Part shown: positions 8,479-17,092 of the stretch, piece after piece
Layout: each line of letters opens with the position of its first letter
How positions within the stretch are numbered: the first letter of the stretch is position 1
Assembly: GCA_012518685.1 (NCBI GenBank)
Contig: JAAYRQ010000138.1
Coordinates: forward strand, 1-32,085
Length of the DNA stretch: 32,085 nucleotides
Direction of reading: 5' to 3'
Source of the DNA: Syntrophomonadaceae bacterium
GTDB taxonomy: Bacteria > Bacillota > Syntrophomonadia > Syntrophomonadales > Syntrophomonadaceae
Notes under the pieces: generated by a model
What the model was told of the DNA's origin: nothing
Seen by the model: only the letters and a program-made list of their open reading frames with translations
Databases searched by the model: none
Translations under genes and position numbers: made by a program

Positions 8479-9195
8479 ATGAAAAACGATTATGAGCCCT
8501 ATAATGATGATGATAATCAAGATATTTCACAAGCCCAAGGGATGGAAAATATTAAAGAATTTGGACAAATACAAATACCCTTATATAAAAGTGACATCCA
8601 CTGTCTTACTATAACAGGTCAAGTTGAAGGGCATATGGTTTTGCCACCTAATAATAAAACTACTAAATATGAGCATGTCATTCCTCAGTTAGTGGCCGTA
8701 GAAGAAAATCCCCAGATAAAAGGGCTCTTAGTAATCTTAAATACGGTAGGTGGGGATGTTGAAGCTGGTCTGGCTATTGCAGAAATGATTAGTAGCCTAT
8801 CCAAACCCAGTGTTTCCATTGTCGTAGGCGGGGGACATTCGATAGGTGCGTCTATTGCAGTAAGTGCGGATTATTCTTTTATTGCGCCTTCCGCTACTAT
8901 GACGATTCACCCTATTAGGCTAACAGGTTTAGTAATAGGAGTTCCCCAAACTTATGAATATCTGGATAAAATGCAGGAAAGAGTGGTTAAATTCGTGGTA
9001 GAACATTCCAATATTAGTGCGGAAAAGTTTAGAGAATTAATGTTTAGAACTGGTGAACTAGCAAGGGATATTGGTACGGTATTGGTGGGCAAAGATGCCA
9101 TTGAATGTGGTCTGATTGATCAAGTAGGGGGGATTAAAGAAGCGATTGATAAGATGCAAGAATTAAAGGGTGATAAGGGAGGTATTTTACAATGA
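8479..9195 (+). CDS. tepA: ClpP-family serine protease, TepA/YmfB type
   Basis: A 238-residue protein of the ClpP/crotonase fold, in the subgroup called translocation-enhancing protein TepA (YmfB) in Bacillus. An N-terminal acidic tail ([10 protein letters not shown]) precedes the fold. [20 protein letters not shown] is the oxyanion-hole region, [16 protein letters not shown] (about 113-128) carries the likely nucleophilic serine, and [13 protein letters not shown] holds the likely catalytic histidine. A purine-rich AAGGGGA precedes ATG with a longish gap. An upstream TATAAT (8430-8435) lacks a clear -35. It overlaps the next gene by four bases. The position between RNase J and spoIIIE matches B. 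subtilis; the physiological substrate is unknown. Confidence 0.88.
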   Translation: MKNDYEPYNDDDNQDISQAQGMENIKEFGQIQIPLYKSDIHCLTITGQVEGHMVLPPNNKTTKYEHVIPQLVAVEENPQIKGLLVILNTVGGDVEAGLAIAEMISSLSKPSVSIVVGGGHSIGASIAVSADYSFIAPSATMTIHPIRLTGLVIGVPQTYEYLDKMQERVVKFVVEHSNISAEKFRELMFRTGELARDIGTVLVGKDAIECGLIDQVGGIKEAIDKMQELKGDKGGILQ

Positions 9196-9407
9196 TAGTA
9201 TATTTGCCCTATCCCTTTGAAGTCTGGGATTTACCTGTGGATAATTTAGTGAATATTAAATTAGCCTCGGGAGGTATCCTAACCGCAGAGTTACAAGAAT
9301 ATAATAAGCTGAAAGTAATAAGCATATCTAGCACTGATCCTAGTGATTATTTGAAAGATAATCTTATGCCAGGCAGTATTATTTCTTTAAATACAACAAT
9401 AGAATAA
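9192..9407 (+). CDS. YlzJ-like small protein
   Basis: A 71-residue protein beginning [15 protein letters not shown], resembling the small YlzJ family that sits between tepA and spoIIIE in bacilli and clostridia. The function of the family is unknown. The start codon overlaps the tepA stop (ATGA), and the GGGAGG upstream lies inside tepA, so translation is probably coupled. No membrane segment or cysteine is present. Assignment rests mainly on size, N-terminal sequence and conserved position, so it is moderately certain. Confidence 0.72.
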   Translation: MIVYLPYPFEVWDLPVDNLVNIKLASGGILTAELQEYNKLKVISISSTDPSDYLKDNLMPGSIISLNTTIE

Positions 9408-9462
9408 ATTACCCATCAACCAGCTTTTTATCGTTAATACTACTTTTTTTTAATGGTCTGTA

Positions 9463-9471
9463 TGCTATAAT
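9463..9471 (+). promoter_or_regulatory. Extended -10 promoter for uppP
   Basis: TGC followed by a perfect TATAAT, an extended -10 element; no convincing -35 box lies 17 bases upstream (a T-run is there). It is correctly placed about 30 bases ahead of the uppP start. Confidence 0.5.
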
Positions 9472-9502
9472 TTACAAGAATGATTTTATGGAGGAATAAT
9501 AA

Positions 9503-10285
9503 ATGACAGTATTACAGGCTTTAATTTTGGGTGCGGTGCAGGGGCTGACAGAATTCTTACCCGTAAGTAGTTCAGGGCATTTGGTAATTTTTCAGCATTT
9601 GTTTGGAATTAGTGATACCCCTTTAACTTTTGATGTATTAGTCCATATTGGCACATTAGTAGCGGTTTTTGTGGCTTTTTGGCCAGATATAGTTTCCATA
9701 TTAAGAAAACCTTTTCGCAAATTAACTTATTTAATACTTATTGGTATCATTCCAGCAGGCTTGGCAGGTTATTTGTTAGCCTCATATTTTGAAGCAACCT
9801 TTAAATCACTATTAGTAGTAGGTATAGGTTTAATTTTTACAGGGATTATTTTGATGGCTTCTGAAAAATATGCTAATAAGAATATAGGTTTAAAAGAAGA
9901 ACAAGAAACATCTTACTTGGATGCTATTTTTATTGGAATAATTCAAGCTATAGCTATTATACCAGGAATATCGAGGTCTGGTTCTACTATTTCAGCCAGT
10001 TTATTTGCTGGATTAGATAGGGATTTTGCCGCCCGATTTTCATTTTTATTATCTATACCAGTTATTTTAGGTGCAGGAATTTTTGAATTAAAAGATATCA
10101 TGGGGGTAGGCATAGCAACTGCTAATATTATGCCTTATACTATAGGGGTTATTGCAGCCGCTATTTTTGGATATTTTGCTATCAGGGTCGTATTAAGGCT
10201 GGTTAGAAAAGGAAGACTGTCATATTTTTCTTATTATTGCTGGGCTGTAGCGGCATTAACCTTGGGTGCACATTTCTTTTTTTAA
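9503..10285 (+). CDS. uppP: Undecaprenyl-diphosphatase (UppP/BacA family)
   Basis: An integral membrane phosphatase that dephosphorylates undecaprenyl diphosphate so the lipid carrier can be reused in peptidoglycan synthesis; overexpression in other bacteria gives bacitracin resistance. At 260 residues with multiple hydrophobic helices it is typical. The two active-site signatures are both present: [15 protein letters not shown] near residues 14-28 and [11 protein letters not shown] near 153-163. GGAGGA lies nine bases upstream of ATG. It has its own candidate promoter and is followed by a terminator, so it is a single-gene unit inserted between the tepA-ylzJ pair and spoIIIE, which are adjacent in Bacillus. 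Confidence 0.96.
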   Translation: MTVLQALILGAVQGLTEFLPVSSSGHLVIFQHLFGISDTPLTFDVLVHIGTLVAVFVAFWPDIVSILRKPFRKLTYLILIGIIPAGLAGYLLASYFEATFKSLLVVGIGLIFTGIILMASEKYANKNIGLKEEQETSYLDAIFIGIIQAIAIIPGISRSGSTISASLFAGLDRDFAARFSFLLSIPVILGAGIFELKDIMGVGIATANIMPYTIGVIAAAIFGYFAIRVVLRLVRKGRLSYFSYYCWAVAALTLGAHFFF

Positions 10286-10308
10286 ATATTAAATGTTATT
10301 ACTAATAT

Positions 10309-10337
10309 GGGGAGCATTAGCTTCCCTTATTATTTTT
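10309..10337 (+). terminator. Probable terminator after uppP
   Basis: Stem GGGGAGC / GCTTCCC (one G-U pair) with loop ATTA, followed by TTATTATTTTT. The interrupted T tract makes it somewhat less certain than the others. Confidence 0.7.
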
Positions 10338-10442
10338 ATATAATTTGCTTTTTTAAAATAAAAGAGGGGATTTTCATATCATCATAGAAGTTTACAGATA
10401 ATTTAGTTAAATATTTTGTTAAATAAAACGAGGTTTTTAATA

Positions 10443-12749
10443 ATGTCAACTACAAGCAAAAAAACAAAATCTCAAACCAGAAAAGTTAAAAAAAAAGTTA
10501 CCCCTAAAAAATCCTTACCCAAAGAAAAAGGTAAAGAAAAAGCCCCTATGGTTAATAATATCAAGCTAGAAATTATTAGTATTTTATTATTTGTTTTAGC
10601 TATTTTCATTTATATTAGTGTAGCAAAATTTCAAGGCTTACCTGAAGATATAGAATTTATAGGCTTGTTTGGTAGCTACATAATGAAAAGTCTAGTGTTG
10701 GCATTAGGGGAAGCGGCTATTTTTGTGGCTTTTTTTATTTTGCTATGGTCCATTCATATTGGAATTTTAAAAGAGGTCTGGTCCTTACGGATGTGGGGGG
10801 TTAGTCTCTTGTTTTTAGCCATAGTTATTGCTATTGGCATTTATAATATACCTGGTGGTCTAACACCTATAGAAGCTGGACAAAAAGGTATGGGTGGCGG
10901 GTATATAGGAGGGTTTTTGGCTTATATTTGGACTAAATTATTAGGGAGGATAGGTTCTCTCATTGTTTTATGTTTATCTGTAATTGTAGGTTTGTTAATG
11001 ATTATTAATAAGCCACTACGAGATATTTCTGACTTCTTTAACAAACAGCTTAAAATTTTAGGGGCAAAGTTTTCTGACTGGCTTTTTGTAGAAGATGAAG
11101 CTCTGGAGGCAGATATAAGTAAAAATGAAGCAAGTGTTAGACAAGCTATATTGATAAATGATTTGGATGCTAAGGATATTCACTCGGCGGCGGCTGAGCC
11201 TAAATTAAAGCTGGTAGTACCCCCGAAAATTGATGTGTATGAACCCAGCCTCTTAACAGATGAATTTACTAGTGGTGAAGCTATTAATACTAAGGAAGGT
11301 TTGCAACAAGTATTGAAAGATTCTAAATCCAGCACTTATCATAAACCACCCCTCGATTTACTAGCTGATATGGATGTTGAAAGGAATATTGATAAAAAAA
11401 ACATTAAGGATAGTATTGCCGTTTTAGAAGAAACATTCTCCAACTTTGGTATTTTAGTAAAGGTTAACCAGGTTAGTTGTGGTCCTACTGTGACTCGATA
11501 TGAATTAACTCCTGCCAAGGGGGTTAAAGTGAGTAGGATTCTGAGTTTAACTGATGACTTACAATTAAACTTAGCGGCTCCTGGTATAAGGATAGAAGCA
11601 CCTATCCCAGGTAAATCAGCCATAGGTATCGAGGTCCCTAATGTTAAAGTATCTAATGTGGGATTAAAAAACTTATTACAATCACCTAATTTTATAAAAC
11701 TGAAAACACCTTTGGCTTTTGTATTAGGTGAAGATATTACAGGTAATACTGTAGTAGCAAGATTAAGTGATATGCCGCATTTATTAATTGCAGGTTCGAC
11801 AGGTTCAGGTAAAAGTGTTTGTCTAAATAGTATTATAATGAGTCTTATTTTTAATACTAGCCCCGAGGAATTAAAATTAGTTCTAATTGATCCCAAAATG
11901 GTTGAGTTAACAGTATATAATGGTATTCCTCATTTACTTACACCAGTGGTAACGAACCCTAAAAAGGCATCTATAGTATTACGATGGATGGTTACGGAGA
12001 TGGAAAAGAGGTATCGTTTATTTGCACAAAATGGAGTAAGAGATATAGCAAGGTACAACCAAATAAATGATGATAAGTTACCTTTTATCATAATAGTAAT
12101 AGACGAATTAGCAGATTTAATGATGGTTTCACCTGTGGAAGTAGAAGACACTATATGCCGTCTGGCTCAAATGGCTAGGGCGGCAGGTATGCATCTGATA
12201 GTAGCTACACAAAGACCTTCGGTGGATGTAGTAACAGGTATTATAAAGGCTAATATTCCATCCCGAATAGCTTTTGCAGTTTCTTCCCAGGCAGATTCTA
12301 GGACTATTTTAGATATAGGAGGGGCTGAGAAACTACTAGGTAAAGGTGATATGCTCTTTTTCCCTGTAGGGGCTATTAAGCCTTATCGAGTACAAGGAGC
12401 CTATGTGTCTGATAATGATATTGAACAAACGGTGGAATACATTAAACAGTTTGCCGAAGCTGTGGCTACTACTGAGCAATTGGAGGAAATAGAAGCTTCT
12501 TTAGATAATGTGGAATTAGAAGAGGATGAATTATTCTGGGAGGCTGTAAATATTTTTGTAGAAGATCAAAAAGCTTCCGTATCTTTATTACAAAGAAGAT
12601 TAAGAATTGGTTATGCTAGGGCTGCAAGGTTGGTAGATATTATGGAGGATAAGGGTATTGTATCCAAATTAGACAATACTCGCAGAAGGGAAATCTTAAT
12701 AGATAGTGAACAACTAGAAAAACTCCAGACTAGTCGTAAGTTAAGTTAG
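10443..12749 (+). CDS. spoIIIE: DNA translocase FtsK/SpoIIIE
   Basis: A hexameric ATP-driven pump that moves chromosomal DNA through the division or sporulation septum. 768 residues. A very basic N-terminal tail (KKTKSQTRKVKKKVTPKKS) precedes about four membrane helices within residues 40-190, a linker, then the RecA-like motor with Walker A GSTGSGKSV (about 450) and Walker B IIVIDELADLM (about 550), and a C-terminal winged-helix gamma domain (about 700-765, SLLQRRLRIGYARAARLVDIMEDKG) for recognising orienting DNA sites. The ORF track starts at TTG 10416, upstream of the ACGAGG ribosome binding site; ATG 10443 was chosen. Synteny with tepA favours the SpoIIIE name, but FtsK and SpoIIIE cannot be separated by sequence alone. 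It heads a run of five + strand genes ending at pgsA. Confidence 0.94.
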   Translation: MSTTSKKTKSQTRKVKKKVTPKKSLPKEKGKEKAPMVNNIKLEIISILLFVLAIFIYISVAKFQGLPEDIEFIGLFGSYIMKSLVLALGEAAIFVAFFILLWSIHIGILKEVWSLRMWGVSLLFLAIVIAIGIYNIPGGLTPIEAGQKGMGGGYIGGFLAYIWTKLLGRIGSLIVLCLSVIVGLLMIINKPLRDISDFFNKQLKILGAKFSDWLFVEDEALEADISKNEASVRQAILINDLDAKDIHSAAAEPKLKLVVPPKIDVYEPSLLTDEFTSGEAINTKEGLQQVLKDSKSSTYHKPPLDLLADMDVERNIDKKNIKDSIAVLEETFSNFGILVKVNQVSCGPTVTRYELTPAKGVKVSRILSLTDDLQLNLAAPGIRIEAPIPGKSAIGIEVPNVKVSNVGLKNLLQSPNFIKLKTPLAFVLGEDITGNTVVARLSDMPHLLIAGSTGSGKSVCLNSIIMSLIFNTSPEELKLVLIDPKMVELTVYNGIPHLLTPVVTNPKKASIVLRWMVTEMEKRYRLFAQNGVRDIARYNQINDDKLPFIIIVIDELADLMMVSPVEVEDTICRLAQMARAAGMHLIVATQRPSVDVVTGIIKANIPSRIAFAVSSQADSRTILDIGGAEKLLGKGDMLFFPVGAIKPYRVQGAYVSDNDIEQTVEYIKQFAEAVATTEQLEEIEASLDNVELEEDELFWEAVNIFVEDQKASVSLLQRRLRIGYARAARLVDIMEDKGIVSKLDNTRRREILIDSEQLEKLQTSRKLS

Positions 12750-12782
12750 TTTTTAAGGTATTCTTATAAAAGGAGTAATAGT

Positions 12783-13748
12783 ATGAGGCTTACCTCGCGT
12801 GAACAAGAGATAGTAAATATATTGAAGAAAAATCCGCTAATATCTCAAGAGGAATTAGCTGATGTTTTTGGTATTACTAGATCGTCAGTAGCAGTTCATA
12901 TATCAAATCTAATGAAAAAGGGTATAATACGAGGTAAGGGTTATGTATTCAATGAAGGACCACTTATAACTATAGTGGGGGAATGTTATTTAGATATTAA
13001 TATATATCAAAAGGATTATACTAATTCCCATGTTGAAACTATTGATATAAAATATAAGGGGGTTCCTCTTGAAATTTGTAAAGTTTTCGGTAATTATGGT
13101 ATAAGACCAAAAGTTATAACATTCCTAGCAAATGATCAAGTAGGAGAACACTTCCTTAAACAAATGCAAGAATTAGAGTTAGATACTCAAAACATTCTTA
13201 AGCTTAATGATAGCCGAAGTATTCGTAGGGTTCATATTAATGATACCCTAACTTATGCGGAGGACATTAGTGATTCAGATTATTATGAGGCGATTAAAAC
13301 GAAGGAAAGGTTGCTTTTAAATTCTGATTGCCTAATAACTGATTATAAGTTTGCCACCGAAATTGTTGAAGAAATATTATCTAAAAAACCCGATATATTT
13401 CCAGAGCTATGTACTTATATTATAGATAAGAACTTGCCAGACATACCTGATTATATAAGCAAATTTAAAGTAGTAGTTCTAGGGGTTAATAATACATTAA
13501 AAAGTGAAAGAGCTATTAACACTTTCTTAGATTTTAATTTAGACGCAGATCAAGTATTTGCTATAACTGACGGTAAGTCGGAAATAATAGCTATCAATGA
13601 TAATAAAACACATAGATTTCCTTTATTACCTAACCAAACTTTTTCTGTCGAAGAAAAAATCCCGTCTTTTTTGGCAGGTTTAATATGTGGTATTTTAAAC
13701 AAACATCCTTTAAGACAAGCTATTAGGATAGCGGTAGGTTCTATTTAA
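12783..13748 (+). CDS. Winged-helix regulator fused to a degenerate PfkB-type domain
   Basis: A 321-residue protein. Residues 1-55 form a winged helix-turn-helix (LTSREQEIVNILKKNPLISQ...ITRSSVAVHISNLMKKG), then RGKGYVF leads into a ribokinase/PfkB-like domain: ITIVGECYLDINI is its first strand, and GNYGIRPKVITFLANDQVGEHFLKQ matches the typical NLARLG...VGDDxxG segment. Intact fusions of this kind are annotated as sugar or nucleoside kinases with a DNA-binding head. Here the substrate GG/N motif reads YKGVPLEI and the C-terminal DTxGAGD catalytic loop reads FSVEEKIPSFLAGL, so the catalytic Asp seems absent. I infer a ligand-sensing transcription factor rather than a kinase. AAAGGAG precedes ATG. 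It lies 33 bases after spoIIIE, where Bacillus carries the GntR-type gene ymfC. The ligand is unknown. Confidence 0.72.
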   Translation: MRLTSREQEIVNILKKNPLISQEELADVFGITRSSVAVHISNLMKKGIIRGKGYVFNEGPLITIVGECYLDINIYQKDYTNSHVETIDIKYKGVPLEICKVFGNYGIRPKVITFLANDQVGEHFLKQMQELELDTQNILKLNDSRSIRRVHINDTLTYAEDISDSDYYEAIKTKERLLLNSDCLITDYKFATEIVEEILSKKPDIFPELCTYIIDKNLPDIPDYISKFKVVVLGVNNTLKSERAINTFLDFNLDADQVFAITDGKSEIIAINDNKTHRFPLLPNQTFSVEEKIPSFLAGLICGILNKHPLRQAIRIAVGSI

Positions 13749-13802
13749 TAATTACTAACTTATAATCAGTGGATAGTAGTATAGTCTGTTAGGAGTGAAA
13801 AA

Positions 13803-14543
13803 ATGGGAATAGGAGAAAAATTCAAAGCCGAAAGAATAAAACAAGGTTATTCTTTGCAAGAAGTTGAAGACGATACTAAAATTCGTAAATATTACTTAGA
13901 GGCGATTGAAAATGATAATTACGACTTATTGCCACCCAAAGTATATGCAACTGGTTTTGTAAGAAGATATGCTAAATTTTTAGACTTAGATGTGGAAGAA
14001 TGTGCCCAGATTTTTAAGTATGCTGCTTATGGTTCGAGTGTAAAAGAAGAGTTAATGGAATTGAATCCAACCTCTACACCTACTAGAGGTATAGAGAGCT
14101 CCATAACCTGGAAAAATGTTGCTATTGCATTAGTGTTTTTAATCGCAGTAATATGGGTGGGAGATTTTTTAATAGCTTATTTTACTGAAGGACATAAAGT
14201 CCCTCCCCAAAATAATCTGCCTATAGTTGAAAAGAGCGATCCTGAAGAAGAAAAGCCTCCAGAAGTTGTTAAACCTAATAAGGTAATAAGGGGTGTAGAA
14301 ATTATTGTTGAAGCAGAGCAAAATTGTTGGTTAAGTGTTATAGTAGATAATGAAAGCCAGTATAATGCGACCTTACCAGCAGGTGAAGAATTAGCCTTTC
14401 AAGGAGAAAACAAGATTAGCTTAACAGCTGGTAACGCAGGTGGGATAACTATTACTTATAATGGTGAGAAAATGCCCCCCTTAGGTAATATAGGGGATGT
14501 GAAGGATGCTACTTATACAGCATTAGATAATACAGGAGAATAA
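13803..14543 (+). CDS. RodZ-like cell-shape/DNA-binding membrane protein
   Basis: A 246-residue protein with the RodZ plan: an N-terminal helix-turn-helix (about 1-70, GEKFKAERIKQGYSLQEVEDDTKIRKYYLEAIE, the HTH_25 type that contacts MreB in RodZ), one transmembrane helix around 102-125 (VAIALVFLIAVIWVGDFLI), a proline/acidic linker (EKSDPEEEKPPEVVKPNK) and a C-terminal DUF4115-like beta domain (about 165-240, VEIIVEAEQNCWLSVIVDN). It corresponds to the ymfM position upstream of pgsA in Bacillus. TTAGGAGTGA precedes the ATG. Its stop is four bases before the rimO start, and the GGAG used by rimO lies in its last codons. Confidence 0.86.
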   Translation: MGIGEKFKAERIKQGYSLQEVEDDTKIRKYYLEAIENDNYDLLPPKVYATGFVRRYAKFLDLDVEECAQIFKYAAYGSSVKEELMELNPTSTPTRGIESSITWKNVAIALVFLIAVIWVGDFLIAYFTEGHKVPPQNNLPIVEKSDPEEEKPPEVVKPNKVIRGVEIIVEAEQNCWLSVIVDNESQYNATLPAGEELAFQGENKISLTAGNAGGITITYNGEKMPPLGNIGDVKDATYTALDNTGE

Positions 14544-14547
14544 TTAA

Positions 14548-15879
14548 GTGGATATAGGGTTTATAAGTCTAGGTTGTGCTAAAAACCAAGTTGATACCGA
14601 AATAATGATGGCGATTTTGAAGGAAAATGGACATAAAATAGTAAATACGGTGGAGCGTTCTGATTTAGTAATAATTAATACTTGCGGATTTATTAACGAT
14701 GCTAAGGAAGAAGCCATAGATACTATAATAGAAATGGGACAGCTTAAAGAACAAGGGGTAATTGACTATATAATAGCCACAGGTTGTTTATCACAAAGAT
14801 ACGCTAAAGAATTAATGGCGGAAATGCCTGAATTAGATGCTGTGGTTGGTATAGGGGACTACCATAGTATCGGTCAAGTTGTGGAGCAGGTTGTTAAGGG
14901 CGATAAAATAGTTTTAGTAAATAAGCCACCAGAAGTGTTTATAGAAAAAGGCCCCCGTATATTATCAACACCTAAAGGGCTAGCCTATTTAAAAATAACT
15001 GAGGGCTGTAATAATAAATGTACTTATTGTGCTATACCTCTTATTAGAGGCAAGCTTAGGTCTAATTCCCTAGAAAGTTTAATAGATGAAGCGAGATTCT
15101 TAGTTAAAGCTGGGGTCAAGGAATTAGTTCTGATAGGACAGGATACAGCATCCTATGGTCAAGATATTGGATATGAACAAGGATTAAGCAACTTATTGGA
15201 AAGACTCGTGGAAATACCCGATTTAGAATGGATTAGGGTTATGTATATCCACCCAGCCCATTTAACTGCTGATATTATTAAAATAATGGCAAAAGAAGAT
15301 AAAATAATACCTTATATTGACTTGCCTATTCAACATAGTTCTAGTAGTATTCTAAAAAGTATGAATCGAAAACATTCGGTAGAAGACTTATCATTAATAA
15401 TTCATAATTTACGGGAAAATATTAAGGATTTAGTCTTAAGAACTACGGTTATGGTAGGCTTTCCTGGGGAAAGGGAAGCTGATTTTATGGAATTATATGA
15501 TTTTGTAGAGAAAATTGCTTTTGATTGGTTAGGTGTTTTTAAGTTTACAGCTGAAAAGGGAACTCCAGCCTATTTATTACCTAACCAGCTAGATGAAGAT
15601 ATTAAGGAAGAAAGATTAAACAAAATTCTTAAACTGCAAAAGGAAATAACCCGACAAAAAAACATTAACCGCATTAATAGTAAACAAAAAATACTAGTAT
15701 CGTCACGAATAGCTCCTAACTTATATATTGGTCGTGGATATTTTCAAGCTCCTGAGGTCGATGGGGTTACAATGATTAAAAGTAATTGTGCTTTAGAACC
15801 AGGGGCTTTTGCTGAAGTTACCTTAAAAGCGGTTAGGAATTATGATATGATTGGAGAATTTGACAGTGAATCTCCCTAA
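14548..15879 (+). CDS. rimO: Ribosomal protein S12 methylthiotransferase
   Basis: A radical-SAM enzyme that adds a methylthio group to the conserved aspartate of ribosomal protein S12. 443 residues. The N-terminal UPF0004 domain carries iron-sulfur cysteines in SLGCAKNQVDTE, NTCGFINDAKEEAID and ATGCLSQRY; the radical-SAM centre is CNNKCTYC near residues 154-161; a TRAM-like domain occupies about the last 65 residues. SLGCAKNQVD and GCLSQRY favour RimO over MiaB. The GTG start uses the GGAG within the end of the rodZ-like gene. Its 3' end overlaps pgsA by 14 bases. Confidence 0.95.
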   Translation: MDIGFISLGCAKNQVDTEIMMAILKENGHKIVNTVERSDLVIINTCGFINDAKEEAIDTIIEMGQLKEQGVIDYIIATGCLSQRYAKELMAEMPELDAVVGIGDYHSIGQVVEQVVKGDKIVLVNKPPEVFIEKGPRILSTPKGLAYLKITEGCNNKCTYCAIPLIRGKLRSNSLESLIDEARFLVKAGVKELVLIGQDTASYGQDIGYEQGLSNLLERLVEIPDLEWIRVMYIHPAHLTADIIKIMAKEDKIIPYIDLPIQHSSSSILKSMNRKHSVEDLSLIIHNLRENIKDLVLRTTVMVGFPGEREADFMELYDFVEKIAFDWLGVFKFTAEKGTPAYLLPNQLDEDIKEERLNKILKLQKEITRQKNINRINSKQKILVSSRIAPNLYIGRGYFQAPEVDGVTMIKSNCALEPGAFAEVTLKAVRNYDMIGEFDSESP

Positions 15880-16399
15880 TGCCTTAACAATTTCAAGAAT
15901 ATTATTAATCCCAGTATTTATAATAGCTTTATTAGTAGATACTCCGAGATATGATTTAATAGCTTTAGGGGTATTTTTAATTGCTTCTTTTACGGATACC
16001 CTAGACGGGTATTTAGCCCGTAAATTAAAGCAGATTACAAAATTAGGGATTATTCTAGACCCCTTAGCAGATAAAATCTTAATTACCGCGGCTATGATTA
16101 CTTTTGTGGAATTAGGCAGGATGTCAGGGTGGATTGCTATAGTGATAATAGCTCGAGAATTTGCTGTGACTGGTCTTAGGGCAGTAAAGGCTGAAGATGG
16201 GGTAATAATAGCGGCTAGCAATCTCGGAAAGCTTAAAACTGTTACCCAAATAATCGCCTGTATGCTTTTAATTGCACCTTCGCTATACCAGCCATACATT
16301 GCTTTTCCTATTGGAATTTGGGCTATGTATTTAGCAGTAGTTATTACAGTTTTATCGGGCATAGAATATTTTTATAAATTTAACATAATAGATAAATGA
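15866..16399 (+). CDS. pgsA: CDP-diacylglycerol-glycerol-3-phosphate 3-phosphatidyltransferase
   Basis: A membrane enzyme making phosphatidylglycerol phosphate from CDP-diacylglycerol and glycerol 3-phosphate, the committed step to phosphatidylglycerol. The chosen start gives 177 residues. The CDP-alcohol phosphotransferase motif DG-x2-AR-x8-G-x3-D-x3-D is exact (DGYLARKLKQITKLGIILDP then LAD), followed by several hydrophobic helices. The track starts at TTG 15851, but GGAGAA at 15853-15858 points to GTG 15866, giving MNLPNALTISRILLIPVF, the usual N terminus. It overlaps rimO by 14 bases and is closed by a strong terminator, ending the spoIIIE-to-pgsA group. Confidence 0.94.
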   Translation: MNLPNALTISRILLIPVFIIALLVDTPRYDLIALGVFLIASFTDTLDGYLARKLKQITKLGIILDPLADKILITAAMITFVELGRMSGWIAIVIIAREFAVTGLRAVKAEDGVIIAASNLGKLKTVTQIIACMLLIAPSLYQPYIAFPIGIWAMYLAVVITVLSGIEYFYKFNIIDK

Positions 16400-16428
16400 T
16401 TTTTTAAAAATATTATATATATACTGGT

Positions 16429-16461
16429 AAAAGGGATGTCTGTACAGACATCCCTTTTTTT
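16429..16461 (+). terminator. Rho-independent terminator of pgsA
   Basis: A perfect palindromic stem AAAGGGATGTCT-GTAC-AGACATCCCTTT followed by a T run; the strongest terminator in the window. Confidence 0.95.
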
Positions 16462-16514
16462 GTTTATCTATATCTAATATCCATATATTACACAACAAAT
16501 ACCTATGTAGCCTA

Positions 16515-16523
16515 TGTTATAAT
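16515..16523 (+). promoter_or_regulatory. Extended -10 promoter of the 16.5-18.6 kb pair
   Basis: TG-T-TATAAT lies between the pgsA terminator and the next ribosome binding site. No good -35 element was found at 17 bases. It overlaps the ATG proposed by the ORF track, another reason to reject that start. Confidence 0.5.
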
Positions 16524-16548
16524 GAGTTGGCAAAGGGGGAGAAGAATG

Positions 16549-17064
16549 ATGAAAAAAAGCGATTTTAAAATTAAGATAGCCCTTTTATCCCTTATAATGG
16601 CATTGGCTATATTTTTGGTGGGTTTTACTTTATATAACAAATTGAGCATTGTAGAACCTATCATTTCCGAAATAAGCAGTATCGAGGCTGTTAAGGAAGT
16701 AGAAGTAAACAAGGAAAAGGATTATTTAATAGAGGTAGGCTTATTAAAAGTTAATAATTTTGCACAAGTATATAGTGACATAAAAGATATTTTAGACAGC
16801 AAACTTAATGGAAAGGCTTATGAATTAGTGATTAAGGATAAACCTAATCTATTGCTAAATGAAAGCTATACTTCCCTTCAACCCGCTCTATATCAGGCTC
16901 TAGCTAACCATGAATATGTATGGCTTAATGAAAAACTAGCTGAAATAGCTGAAGTTAAAGGTATATCTTATGCTTTTTTCCTGGATGATAATTATTTATT
17001 TATACAATTAATTGATGAGGAAAACTATATATATAAAGCTATCAAACATAATAAGGATTTATAA
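16549..17064 (+). CDS. Membrane-anchored protein of unknown function, partner of FtsH-like protease
   Basis: I do not recognise this family. From the chosen start it is 171 residues: a short basic N terminus (MKKSDFKIK), one hydrophobic helix at about 10-30 (IALLSLIMALAIFLVGFTLY), and about 140 residues of mixed alpha/beta sequence without cysteines, probably outside the membrane as a signal-anchored domain. The track start at 16522 lies in the candidate -10 box and precedes the AGGGGGAG ribosome binding site; ATG 16549 (or 16546) fits. It is followed by the FtsH-like gene 28 bases later, and the pair stands between two terminators. It may supply the extracytoplasmic part missing from that protease; this is inference. 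Confidence 0.7.
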   Translation: MKKSDFKIKIALLSLIMALAIFLVGFTLYNKLSIVEPIISEISSIEAVKEVEVNKEKDYLIEVGLLKVNNFAQVYSDIKDILDSKLNGKAYELVIKDKPNLLLNESYTSLQPALYQALANHEYVWLNEKLAEIAEVKGISYAFFLDDNYLFIQLIDEENYIYKAIKHNKDL

Positions 17065-17092
17065 ACTACAAGGGTAGGGGGCAAAAAATAAA

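Noticed and set aside
11339-11896. Minus-strand 185-residue ORF inside spoIIIE, and the other long antisense ORFs (for example 2213-2626, 15823-16362)
   Set aside because: Complete antisense overlap with strong conserved genes; composition typical of shadow frames.
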